From: Embiotoca jacksoni
Taxonomy: Eukaryota > Chordata > Actinopteri > Embiotocidae
NCBI GenBank assembly: GCA_022577435.1
Contig: JAKOON010000002.1
Location: forward strand, 12,203,184 to 12,267,183
DNA length: 64,000 nucleotides
Direction: 5' to 3'
Below the pieces are notes generated by a model. That model made no database searches. It was not told the DNA's origin and saw nothing but the letters and a program-made list of their open reading frames with translations. Positions 51,660-63,605 of the stretch are shown piece after piece. How positions within the stretch are numbered: position 1 is the first letter of the stretch; every line of letters begins with the position of its first letter. Made by a program: the position numbers and the translations under genes.

Positions 51660-53150
51660 TCCGACATCACTCTCCACCCACTGCGCTCTACCAGCCAAGA
51701 AACGGAGCCAGGGTCGGTCATTGCTTGACCAAAATTACCAAACACCTTTCAAGGATACACCTGCCAACTGCGTGAGGGGAATTAATTTCAGATGCAACCA
51801 GCTCTTTGGCTCTGAGCTTTAGAATTGCAAACAAACACTCATATGTAAAATCACAAAACTCTGTTTATTTATTGAAATAACATCTCATTAGATTTGTTGC
51901 ACCCAGAATATTTAGGTCAGAAAAATGAGAGAAGCTGATGACAACAAATATTGACTGCGCAAAAGTTGATGTAATACAAGGCCTGGTTAATTTCCCTCAC
52001 ATATACTTAATAGCATTTTGCATATAATCCCTTCCATAAACAAAAACAAATAGATTGGAATTAATAAAGCTCCTCAAGAAGAAATTCAAATGCAGCAAAA
52101 AGTGTGACTCTCGCACATTTTGTTCAAGTTTTAGTTTCTAAAATGTAGTTTAATGGATATCAAATACAGAGCTCGAAAGCGCCCCTAGTGCTCAATTTGG
52201 TTATCACAGCTATTACGTGATGATTTGGGAGTCCGGGGATCAATTATATTGCTTTGATTATAATCGTTACTGTTCAAGGGCCACCACCATTTTGGGTGTA
52301 ACACTTCAATTAAAATTAGTGGCGCTATCTAAATATTTTTAAATAAGAGTGACCCGTAGCTGGCAGTTTATTTAGCTATACAGGCCCTCACACATCAGAC
52401 AGTAATATGGGACAGTAGTTTTGGAAGTTAACTGTTGCTGCTGAATATATTTTAACGTTAAAAATGCATAACCTTATTTTTATACTAAATTTTTCCCACT
52501 TTACAGACCTTCTTTATAGTCTGGTTGGCTTCATGTGCTGATAACTAGCGACTTATCGACGTCAATGCTGTATGCAAATAAAGCATGCACAACCCACCTT
52601 AAAAATGAAATGAAGAGAGGTTCCTCTGTCAACCTGTCCTCTCTGCGCGCCTCTGTAGGACTGAATGAATGGATGGGCGGACCGTGGAAACGCAAGCGCC
52701 AGCTATAGGTGTGTTTTTGACCTGACTTCTTGACCAATGAAAATGATTTCTTTGTAAAGTGGGGAAGACCACCTCGTCTTGCGGCAAGCAGAGGCAACAT
52801 CTTACAGTTATTAGACGACGTTTCTCACAGACTTTTAAAACAGTATGTAACTCAGAACACATATGGGTACATTTAGATTAGTGCCATCGTGCTATTATTA
52901 TACCTTCGTCTTGTTCGGAGAGAAATTTAATATGTGCATGTATACGCTGTGTACATACAAGTGAGGTGTGTATGTGTGAGACCCCGCAGAAACACTGGTA
53001 AGACAAATTAACATAAGCATCCCCCTTCCAAATCAACATATCAGTGCAGAAATTCGAGATTTTATAGAGAAATGCAAGGATCATGCCCATTTATTTTCAC
53101 TTATTTGTATTCAGTTCATTTATTCACTCAGGCAATACAATTGAAAATGG
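51660..53150. other. intergenic DNA between the SLC25 gene and the hormone gene
   Basis: The two genes are in the same orientation, with about 1.5 kb between the SLC25 promoter region and the hormone gene's 3' end. No coding exon or clear mobile element was recognised. Confidence 0.45.
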
Positions 53151-53170
53151 TCATGCATGCTCAGCACTGT

Positions 53171-53176
53171 TTTATT
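53171..53176 (-). terminator. candidate poly(A) signal of the tshb-like gene
   Basis: AATAAA on the minus strand, about 155 nt after the stop codon. A second AATAAA (53327-53322) begins one base after the stop, and a third lies near 53120. Which is used cannot be told from sequence. Confidence 0.45.
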
Positions 53177-53328
53177 GCAATAATAATTGTCTAACAAACT
53201 AAACAAACAACACAAATAGCTCATGAGCGGAGATGTGCTACAATACAATAACATCAACAAGCAGAAACACAGCTGGTCTGTCTGGTTAATAGCAGTGCCA
53301 GTTGCTATAATTGTAAATTGTTTTATTG

Positions 53329-54100
53329 TCAGGTTTCCAAAGCAGTCTGGTTCTGGTTCTTCACACTGCCAAGTGTCATTTGGCACCGGTCATAAGAGAA
53401 TCGGCTGGGGTGGACACAACGGTGTGTGCGTGTGTCACAGCGCCTGCAGCTGCAGCAGTGGGCAGCAGGATAATACAGCTGTGGGTTGACATCCTGAGGG
53501 CAGCCAGGAACATGGGCAGCCCGGTACACCAGGGAGAGAGGCACACAGCTACGCTGTATCAAGAAAGTCCTCCCAAACCGTCCCCTCAAATTGGTGTCCT
53601 GTAGCAGAGGAAGCAGGGCTGTTAGAGACTGGGCTGTCGTCGAACAAAGCAACAAGGTATTGTTAAGCTTTTAAGAGTTGGGATGTGTGATTTACAGAAT
53701 GGGTTATGATTTGGTAGATCGTTATCACACTTTCTAAATGGGAGTACATGCTGCTTACACCCATCCAATTTACCTAAATGTATAACCCAGGCCACAAGCG
53801 TGTTGCCTAAAATATTTTTGTCGTGAACATCATAAAAACACCACTTATTCTCACACTTTGTTCTAAATATGCCACCTTTCTGCATAATTTGTCACGCTCA
53901 GAAGAATTATTAGTGTGAGAGTGTGTAGCGGTTATCACCTGTGTGTAACAAAAGCCGCTGCAGATGGTAGTGTTGACAGCCACACACTGGGTGCAGTCTT
54001 GCCTCTCAATCCATAAGGTATGATTCTTTAGCACACAAGCACACACTGTCCCAGCCATCACTGCACACAGCAGCGAGCATTTTAACACAAGCCAAGGCAT
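53329..54100 (-). CDS. tshb: thyroid-stimulating hormone beta-subunit-like (divergent paralogue)
   Basis: Beta chain of a pituitary glycoprotein hormone, which pairs with the common alpha chain. Two coding exons: 54100-53939 (54 codons) and 53598-53329 (89 codons plus stop), joined in phase 0 between CYTQ and DTN, the normal place for TSHB genes. The 143-residue product has a signal peptide (about 1-20) and all 12 conserved cysteines (22, 36, 39, 47, 51, 72, 87, 103, 105, 108, 115, 126). Motifs are VNTTICSGFC (the CAGYC region), FLIQRSC, PGCPQDVNP and CSCRRC. Glycosylation motifs are NHT 26, NTT 43 and NQT 137. There is an extra cysteine at 102, where other TSH betas usually have serine or another residue. 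The sequence is clearly divergent from ordinary fish TSHB, which suggests the duplicate called tshbb. Its place beside tspan2 and ngf matches human TSHB. LHB/FSHB are less likely given the synteny. Confidence 0.9.
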
Positions 54101-54224
54101 GCTGAAAGCAAACAGTGGAACCATCACACTTTTAATACAGAAAAGGTTAGACACACTCAGGACACTGTCATTGCAACAATTTGGTAAATTTCATGCAAAT
54201 CTAAACTGAAGAGAAAAGACATAC

Positions 54225-54262
54225 CTTGACTTGTGACCTTATTCATGAAATTACACAGGTGT
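54225..54262 (-). other. tshb: noncoding exon 1 of the tshb-like gene
   Basis: On the minus strand a strong donor (GTCAAG|GTATGT, GT at 54224-54223) lies about 35 nt after the expected transcription start. An acceptor (TTTGCTTTCAG) at 54102 sits one base before the ATG. The resulting short noncoding exon and 123-bp intron 1 match the usual three-exon layout of TSHB genes. Confidence 0.65.
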
Positions 54263-54287
54263 CAGTAGACAGCAAAATGCATTTAGT

Positions 54288-54294
54288 TTTTTAT
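54288..54294 (-). promoter_or_regulatory. tshb: TATA box of the tshb-like gene
   Basis: TATAAAA on the minus strand, about 65-70 nt upstream of the exon 1 donor, predicting a start near 54262. Pituitary hormone beta genes typically have TATA promoters. Confidence 0.65.
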
Positions 54295-54339
54295 AGCAGA
54301 GGAAATTATTCCTTTATCTAAAAAAAATTTTTTTAATTT

Positions 54340-57300
54340 TTTTTTTTTTTTTTAGACAAATGATATTTCTTTTTGTAGATTCACCCTCTCTGCGTCCTTT
54401 TAGTTGCCCCAACTGTGAATATCTGTAAAAATCGAGGATGCCCATCCTCTTTTATGGAGAGCTTAATCTACCTTGAGTGCCCCAGTAAACTTCAGTCAAC
54501 ACTATCACTCCACACATCACATGTCAGCTGTCTACTTTGTTTAGAGTGCATGGATGTAGAGTGTTTATTTTTTTACAGGTCACACTGAAGAGTATGGGCT
54601 CAACCGGGAAGGAGCAGGAAGACGCAGGTGTATTACTGGACAGAAATAATGTCACAGCAGGTCGAGAACGCTGCCGAACAACATCTGTGACACCCACAAA
54701 CACTAGTCATACAACACCGCCATCGAACATGTTGGGCTGGTCAAAACTGATCCATGTGTTTGATTCCACACGTTTTAGTTCAGAAGTCCGTCTCCCACAC
54801 CAGTGTTTTGAAGTCCAGCAATTTTCCTCAAAAATGAATCTGTTGTTAAAAGGGATATCTTGAAGTCCAATTAGTGTTGGCAAATGTAAATAGTAAGACA
54901 CTTATTTAGTAGCATAAATGCTTATTTGTGCAACTTCATGATAAACTGATCAAACAATCCATTGACAAACCAGTAATGAATTAAAAGTTAGTTTTGAGAT
55001 ATGAAAATAAAAGCTGATATGTTTTGTCAGGGTTTTTTTATTCATAAAAACAAACACATACAAAAGTAATCCAATTTAGACAAAATTGAAAATCCTCTAG
55101 ATTTTATATTTTCCCTCTGGGCTAGAAAATATGATCTATAAATAAGTTTATTTTACTGAATGATAATAACAAATTATTCTCCATTAAATGCAATTATTGA
55201 TATTGGTCTAGTCTATCTGATTCTGGGTCAGCACTCACATGTTTACCTGTGTAAAGGTTGCAGCCTCATTGTCTAAGCCATTAATTGTCCCACAGTTCCC
55301 ATCTGTTCCAAGTGGAAGTGGCCATGTGCCCTCAGCTTTCTACCCAAAAAGTTGTCAATAAAAATGTTCAGAAAACAGAATTAAGGATAAAGAATCCTGA
55401 ACTCTTCTGGCGATCCGATTTTTAGGAACTGTAAGTTTGAAGAACTTGTTTGTGTGTTGAATGTCCAGTACGCCAAGATTTAATTCAAAAGAGTTAAATG
55501 ATCAGGTTTAATTATAATTAACATGTCCAAAATAAAATGTCACACTTGTTGATTCAGGCTTGTTTTTACTTTTGAGAAAACCTAAAAGGCAGCCTTTTTA
55601 TGTGGGTAAAATGCTTCCATCATCCATAAAAATATCTGTAAAATTGACCTGATAAAAAATACATATTAGGTTTCTTTAAGAAAATAGCTGTTGACAAACA
55701 GCCTCCTTATAACTCTGTACTGAAACACAGTAATGTGAGCATTATTTTTGTACTTAAACCCACTGTATGATGCTATTAAGTTGAGATTTTGCCACTATTT
55801 TTTTCTTCTGACCTGGCCTCTCTTTCTGTTTCTCTGTTTTTGCTCTACATTTATCATGATGGGTCACAGTTACATAACAAAGCCATCAGATAATTACAAC
55901 AAAGTGGGTCGTGGACAGTTCACCAATTATCTCTCCTGACACACATCCAGTGTTTTTGAGACCAGTGGATCATCATTAGTGTGAGGTGAGGGTCATGAGG
56001 CAGTCAAAACTACAGATTTATCTCTCTGGTGGGGTGACCAGGTGTCCCTTTTAATGTGGGACTGCACAGCCTTTTTTATCCCTTGTCCGAGGCCTTAAAT
56101 ATTGAGACAATGTCCTGCATTCTGATTAGCCCTAGTCAACACCGCAGGACAGACATTTTTTCTGAAATGTGTCTTTTTTTCTGAAGTATATAAAGAAAGC
56201 GGGAAGGCTGTTCGATGTTAATCAGAATTCACATATGTGGGTCAGGTGCAGGTTAGTCTGTCGCCATCTTTGCTGACAACTCTAGCTTCCTTTTATGCTT
56301 ATTGTACCAATATTTACACAGCATGGGACTTCAAAAAGTTCCAATCAAATAAATCATATTTGTTTGGTGCTTCACGTGCTAAATACCTAACACAAACCCC
56401 GAGAGTATATTGTGTGTGTTTTCTGAATTGGGGAGACATATCAAAGTTTTAGATGCCCTGTCAGCATTGGTAACATGTCCCACATTACCCAACACCAACA
56501 AACCTTTTGCCCAACATTCAGTTTGTTGGGATCTGGACATCCTACTGGGCGTCAGTAGTGTGTCAGTTCTGTGCTTTACTTTATTTAAATGAGTAAAATC
56601 TTCAAACAAACAAAAATCATAAACTAATTGACATTTAAATTATGAATGGGTATACTGTAAATGGTAATGTTTGTGTTTCCTTGCATACTGTATGGTTTTA
56701 ATGACAGGCTTAAAAAAGGTCTGAACCAAAATGAATGTTGCCCAGCAGCGTTGTTGTGGCTGCAGTCAGGTGCACTTCTCAGGCACGTGGACAGAAATGT
56801 TCAGAACTAAAAGGGCAGGTCATTCGACTGCCCTTTCCGTGACTTGGTTATCATCACAACATCTGCAGGTGATGTGTGGGGTTTTACTTCTGAGGCTCTC
56901 TGTTTCAGATCAGATGGGTAACTCTACACGCTCTAATAGGACCATGAAACTGGGTCAGGCAGAAACATGAACATCTTTTGTTTTATGGGGGCCGTGGCCC
57001 GGCCGTGACCCGAGGTCAGCAGATCACACAATGACCAGCAGGACATTTTCAAAGAGTTTAATAAGACATTTTTCATTTTCAAAATTTGTTATTTGACTTA
57101 TTTGTTACTATACCTAGCAGAAGAGCAATATTGAAAGACATTAATATCTCATTAATACCATCCTGCATCCTGACTAAATTTAAAACCTATCACAAAATAC
57201 ATTTGAAAACTAAAAACTAACAACTGTGTGATATTAAGAGCATTTAATGAGGTATGTCTTTATCAGTAAGAATAGGCTGTGGTCATACAGACATTGCTAA

Positions 57301-57880
57301 CAGCTGTCTCTTCTTGGATGAACTGGTCTTGGGTCTTGCTTGTGTCAATGTCATATCCTCACACCACATATAAATATATACTAGAAAATATCACAAAAAC
57401 AATAAGTTCATCAGGAAACACCAAACACATTACTTTCTCATAACATTATAACATTAACATGAACCATGTGGTTCAATTGTGTTCAGTGTGTAATTTCAGT
57501 GGCATTCTGTGCAGAACATTGATGCGCACTCGCCTCTGAGATGCAGAAATATTTTCAATAACACAGAATTTCAGGGTAGATGCAGATCCATGATTTTAAT
57601 TCTTATAATGACCTTCCACTACAATCCAGATTTGTTTTTATCTTCTTAGATCGCTAGTGTTCTGCAGTCCTCAGTTTAGTGGACTATTGAGAAATCAAAG
57701 CTGTGGCATTTAAGGCGCTCAAATTATGGATATAATCTACAGAGCAAAACATAATAGACTACACTATCATAACCGTATTTTTTACTTCTTTTTTTTTAAT
57801 TTTTTTTAATTCAAACCCAAATAATTGACATTTGATTGAGTTGTTTAATTGTATTATTGTTGGTATGGTATGTGTGATAT
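54340..57880. other. intergenic DNA upstream of the tshb-like gene
   Basis: AT-rich sequence with short open frames only. No exon, RNA gene or clear mobile element was recognised. Distal control of the hormone gene may lie here, but nothing specific can be pointed to. Confidence 0.45.
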
Positions 57881-57914
57881 GTTTAATGGTTCTTGTGTCT
57901 AATGCTGAATAAAA

Positions 57915-58011
57915 ACGCATATAAGAAAGTATGAAAATTGTGGGAGGAGAGTAGTCTGAATTGGGTCCTGGAGTCGTGCTCCACCTCACACATCGCGCTC
58001 AGCCGCGAGCG
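57915..58011 (+). promoter_or_regulatory. candidate promoter and first exon of an unidentified gene
   Basis: CATATAAGAAAG near 57918 is TATA-like. It is followed by a locally CpG-containing stretch (CACATCGCGCTCAGCCGCGAGC) and a donor consensus (GTGAGTGTC at 58012). No downstream coding exon that would join it was recognised. A divergent promoter for the other strand is equally possible. Confidence 0.25.
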
Positions 58012-61000
58012 GTGAGTGTCAACATCCACCGGAAGCGCTGACTACGCCGCCGAGTTTTCTCCTGCAACAACTGCTCATGATGACCTATATTTTCTATTCA
58101 CTCGCTCACCTGAATCAGCTGTTAGGGTAGCATTTGGCTCTTGTCTCAGACCTTCCCCGAGGTGATTTGTGGAGCAGCTAGTGCTCTGCAAGTGATCTCC
58201 ACAGTGAACTTCCGCCCACATGGTTATAATGGAACGTGGAAAGGTATTGTTGTAGTGATTTATCGACATGTACTTTCTGCGATGGTTTGAACAATATTTT
58301 ACTGAGTATTTTGTGATTAAAAAAAAAAAAAAAATCAGTGTAACACAAATATTTGAGTCGTTTCCTAACTAAAAACAAATGTGAACCTCACGGGGCATGC
58401 TGGGAAACAAATCCGTCTTCTAATTATTCCGATCAGTCAGGAGCGTTTCTTCATTCAACTGCATGAAAACCTGCGAACCTTCCTATCAAAAACAGACAGT
58501 AGGTTAAATGTGGCAAACTTTTAAGTGGGCTACAACAGAGAGGCTTTATTTAAACTATGGTTAATATGTAAATGTATATGTTAATTCAAATTGCATTCAA
58601 ATTAGATCTACATTATTTATTTGGACAGAAATTTGCTACTTTAAAAATGTTGGCACAGTGTGTGAGAACCTTTAGTGTTTCCTCCTATTTTAATGTCATA
58701 ATGTATAGCATGTAATTAAGAATAAGATAAATAGCAGGCCTGTAATATAATAGACAACCCTAAAAAATTCTAAGCAATACAGTTGAAAAAAAACAACAAC
58801 AACAGATTTTTCCATAACCTCTACATTCACAGCACTTACAAGCAAATTATTCTGAATTTACTTGAATGTAGCAGTTGACGCCATGGTTCTTGCTGTGACT
58901 TCATTTGGCCACTAGATGGCAGACAAACACAATCTCGTATTTGGTTCTCAGTCATGAAGTGGGAAGCTGTGTTGATGCATCTTTTGATTAATCAGTTTGT
59001 TTGAGTCTGCTTCTCGGGCAGATGTATAATGCACATGAGAAGAAATGTGTGATGGAACCTCATATTTCAGGGAGGTGTAATTAACTCAAAGCCATAAAGC
59101 TCAGTGGGACAGGTTGGAAATGGTCATATTACAGCTGGCTTGCAAATAAATGTGGTCCTGAGCCCACAGGTAAGGTATTTATTGTTTTTTCCAAATGAAG
59201 GAATTCAGGCTGAGTCGACATTAAACAGCATAGCTTTTCAAACACGCAGACAGCGCCGTTGGCGGCAGAAAACACCCTGCTTCTATGGTCGTATAATAAA
59301 TATCCAAGGCAAGGTCCTCTTCACATGGAGAGCCGACAGCAAAGGAGGAGTCTGTGAACATCTTGAGCGACACAGAAAAACAATTTTAATGTGAAAGAAC
59401 TGTGGACTTTCAGAATGAAATTAGAAAATCGCGACATCCCCAAGGACATCATGTAAATCTGTTTCCTGTTTTGTTCCATCTGTTTTGTCTCTTATATGAT
59501 TCTTCTAACAGCAGTTGCTAACACATTTCGCTTTACGGGCCAATATGGCAAAGACATAATAATAACAAACCTGCAAGTGTTTTTCCAGGTTTTATGCTAA
59601 CTGAAAAGAAAGACAGCCTGTTTCAATTTGGGAGAGGGAGACATTTCTGGGGCCATTTTTGAGTGACCTTGGTACACCTCAGGAGGAAGAGGAAATAGTT
59701 TGACCCAAATCATCACTGGTGTCCTTGAAGACACACACTTATTAATAACCTCAGGAATCTGGAGACCACCTCTAGTCCTCTCTCCGCCACTCCTCCCATC
59801 GTCTTCCCCTCCTCTCCTCTGTCATCTTCACTCTCATAACTCTTATTGCACCTCCTTTTTTTGGTCTGTGTGCACCTTCACTTTCATTCACACAGACCCA
59901 TGAGGCCCCCACAGGGGCTCAAAATCAATCTCAAAGTGCTTTAAATAATCAACCTAGTTGAGGAAGAGGGCTTACCAGTAACACGTACAGTAGCTCACTT
60001 CCTCACTGCTTATTTTTACTCCTTTCCCACTTTCCTCAAAGTGTGAGGACTGCCAGCTATCACAGGACTGATTTAGATTTTCCTTTTGATTTCGTATTTG
60101 CCTCGTTAGCATTTATTTCAGACGTCTTGATTTGATTTATTTTTTTAGTTTCATATGTATGCACGGACTTGCCTTTTCCTTTAATTTACCTCTGATTTTT
60201 GTGTTTGTTTGGCCAATAATTTGTATATAATAGTTTGATTTTGCATATCATTAAATTTTTCCTGCACTTTTCCTTCAGTCTTGCAATGTGACTTTCGTTT
60301 TTGATGCAGGTTGTACACATGCCCGTTCCTTTATTTGCTTACAAATGACTCATAATGGCATCAAAAAGGCATTTGCTTAAAAAAAAAAGAAAAAGAAAAT
60401 CTAGTTGATTTTTTTGTATGTGGAGGGATAAGTAATTCACACTGCGAGTGTGTGAGCGCAAGATGCCTCACACACCTGCGTGTGTGTAAGAAACTGCCCA
60501 TTTACTGATAGAGACAGGAGATAAAGGTTGTTGGCTCCGCATAATTGGTGACCCCTTTCTCGGTAGATGTGACCTCCAGACAGCTGAAGAAATATCATCG
60601 ATCACCCAGGACAAGGAATCTGGAAGCTGGCCTGTGGCCAACAATGAAACCGTCTCCTCCTCACCAGTTTGGGTAATTAACAACATCGTTCACGGAGTTG
60701 TATCTAGCTGAAGATGCTTCAAGCAATCCCCATTTCTGTCTGTTACAACCTTTAACTAATGAGCACTCCTGCCATTGAAGCTGCCACTATGAGTAAAAAA
60801 AATTTTTTTTAAAAACTGCAGCGTGACCGAGCTCCGATCTAAGAGACACACTAAATGAAAAAAACGGTTTGAAATCATGCTCTTTGTTCTTTTCCCCATT
60901 TTTGTGCAAATTGCATTGTCTGGTAATTTTTTGAGGCTGCTATTGATTTTTAAAGGTATGCAAATTTGTCCCAACCCAGTGCTGAAGTCAATGAGGCAAT

Positions 61001-61354
61001 GCCCGCCCTACATTACAACTCAAATATAGCTGCACCAATTAAGGCCAGCTACATTAAGCATGTGGGAGAAATCATTCTCGATTACTGTATTATTTATTTC
61101 TTGATGTCTGACTGTGCAAACATGTATCCAGTCAGCGGGAGACATAGGCGGGGACTCTGGTGAGAAACAGCACACGTAATTGGACTCTGAATGTGAGCAG
61201 GATTGTAAGAGAAATGCATCTAATTCAGAATCATTTTTGTCATTTTCGCCCTGATTGTAGGTATAAATAATCAGTCTGTTTATCTTTCTGTTTAGTCTCT
61301 TCCTCTCGTTTCCTCTTGCTTTCTCTCGCCTCTGTCCTTCACGAAAGCTGTCAG

Positions 61355-61701
61355 AGGGGGAGTAAAGTAATTACAACCTGTCTCTGACCCACAATGGCCC
61401 GATGCCCAACAAGGAGGGCCAACAGAGGGCCACAAAGAGAGAAGAAGAAGCAGAAAAAAAACCACACGTATCGATAGACAAACTGAGGGAAAAGATGGGA
61501 GAAGACAACATAGAAGTTATAGCAGTGGAGAAGAAAAAAACAGAGAGGACAGTGACCAAGCAAAGGATGCTGATGAGTGACAGATCGAGGGAGGAGAGCG
61601 CAGACGAGATGAAAGGACAGGGGGTGAGCAGCATGGCAGAGGGAGAAAGGGAGGGTAAGCTTCCGACAAAAGGAAGTGGGAGAACATCCAGTAAAACACA
61701 T
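61355..61701 (+). other. uncertain exon with a Lys/Glu-rich open frame
   Basis: A pyrimidine-rich stretch ending TGTCAG precedes, and GTGAGTGAGTG follows, a 347-bp segment holding an open frame from ATG 61402. The frame reads MPNKEGQQRATKREEEAEKK and continues rich in K, E, R and S. An in-frame stop lies upstream at 61363. No domain is recognised. Purine-rich intergenic DNA can give such frames by chance, so this may be spurious. Confidence 0.2.
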
Positions 61702-62154
61702 GGTGAGTGAGTGCATCTGCGTGTGTGTGCATGCATTCTCTCAACATGTTTGAGCAACAACATGGCAGGGGAGTGCAGGCAGTAGATGGTCACAGCCTTA
61801 ATAGCATTATATTACTTCATGCCAAATTTAAAAGGCTAGATTGCAGGCTGTTAGGGATTTAATTCTAAATTAAGCCCATAAGGAGGAAATTTGCATGTAA
61901 ATCCACGTATGAAAGCATTACTCTACATGTGCACAACAATTAGAAGCATTGAAATCAGAGAGTTTAAGGCCACTGAGTGGGTGCCAGGATAGCTCATAAA
62001 GATGAACACGCATGCACACACGTAAATGTGCGCTCAAATCAGAATGATAATTGTCAAAATGCATCAATTGCTTTTTAACCTCCGGTTCACGCCGGGGAGG
62101 TTTATAATAACGGTTACACATCTAAACTCACGCACGCGCACACACTTGCGAGCA

Positions 62155-62186
<32 letters not shown>
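62155..62186. repeat. (AC)n microsatellite
   Basis: About 15 AC units. Confidence 0.93.
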
Positions 62187-62189
<3 letters not shown>

Positions 62190-63159
62190 TGAGTTAAGGC
62201 CAAGTGTGGCGATGAAGGGAGATAAAACGGTGCGAGTTGAGAGAGAAAGGGAAAGCTGAACGTGACAAAGTGAGTGAAAGAGAGCCAGAGCCAGAGCGCT
62301 GAGCTCTCCTTCTAGATGGCTGCCGGCCTTGAAGCCTACCGACTCCGATTGGCACATTTGGAACAGGAATGTTTACTCTGGGTCATGAAAGCTATGAAGC
62401 GTTTTACTTTTGTTTGTTCTAAAGCTACAATTTGGTTGACCTCTTCTCTTCTCTCTTTGTCCAGCAGTGTAGTAACTAACGAACTCAGTTTTGAGTGCCA
62501 TGGCAGTGCTTATCATTGCAAATGACTCACATTCATGATTCATAATGAAGCATAATGGTCATATCCCACTCCTGTGAAAACCTTTTAGGAACCCTATACG
62601 GATGCTGTCTTGGCCATACCATTAGATCCTTGAGAAACCTTGACATTGCCAGAGGCATGAATAGTGTTGACCAGTGTTCAATAATTAATGAACACACACC
62701 TTATTGGATTCTTGAAATACCAGAGGTTGAAAGAGAATTTACTCAAGCACTATGCTTAAAGTTATGTGAAAAAATATATATACATCCCATGGCAATTGTT
62801 GTTGTTTTTTTTTTCACTAATTTGAACAAGCAAACGTGATACTCTACTGTGCCCATTTGACGCAATCGCAAGGAAAATCTTTACAGTCATTTACTCAACA
62901 AAAAGATCAATAGATGTAATGTGTTTTTGTGGTAAAGTAAGTACACCCTTGGCATCAGAAGTTAGTATTGCTCCTCTCAGTCAGGATATACATTCTTGCA
63001 TGATTGTCCATCGGATGTTTAAGTGCTATTAAGCATGTACTGCCATTAAAATCGCCAAACAACATTTCAATTCGATTCAAATTTGGCCTCCATTTCTTCT
63101 TTTTGAGACATTGCTTTGTGGATTTGATAGCGTGCTGAGGATCGTTCTAATATGACGTT

Positions 63160-63605
63160 ATGAGGCTTCTGGGGGAAAACATTTCGGTGCAAACGACCTG
63201 AACTGTGGCACAATGGCACTTGGGTGTTCCAACATGACAACGTGCCCACTTACAGCGATTTGAAAACTGGTGAGCCTCTTACCGACAACAACACCATCAT
63301 TGCTCCCAAACCCCCTACTCACCGTATTTGACTCCCTGCGACATCCTTATGTTCCCCAATAATTTGACACAAACTTGAATGTGCACTCTCTGCTCAAGTT
63401 TGAGGTGCATGGGGAAATCGCTGTGTACCCAGACCAGCGCTCACAAAAACGTGTTTACTCAGGCGCCGATGCTAATCGAGCACTGAATTTTGGAATACAT
63501 ACCCACAAAGGTTACAGTTTTTCGGTGCTCCACGCACGTCAGGGTTCTACTGACTGTTCACACACACAGGAGCAGTCACCAAACGTTTTGATTGGCCATT
63601 GTGTG
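63160..63605 (+). mobile_element. mariner-like transposase remnant, copy D
   Basis: CTGTGGCACAATGGCACTTGG and on translates in pieces to WVFQHDNVP, the mariner HDN-P block with the second catalytic aspartate, then NNTIIAPKPP and PTHR before the frame is lost. The following TTTGACACAAAC, CTCAAGTTTGAGGTG and CACAAAGGTTACAG blocks match copies A, B and C. It is inactive. The preceding 250 bp (62930-63160) also looks repetitive. Confidence 0.65.

Noticed and set aside
54537..54863. 108-codon plus-strand frame upstream of the hormone gene
   Set aside because: No signal peptide, domain or splice support; low similarity to anything known to me.
62316..62525. Open frame starting MAAGLEAYRL after a CTAG acceptor-like site
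   Set aside because: The N-terminal piece looks gene-like, but no donor, domain or partner exon could be found, so it was not called.
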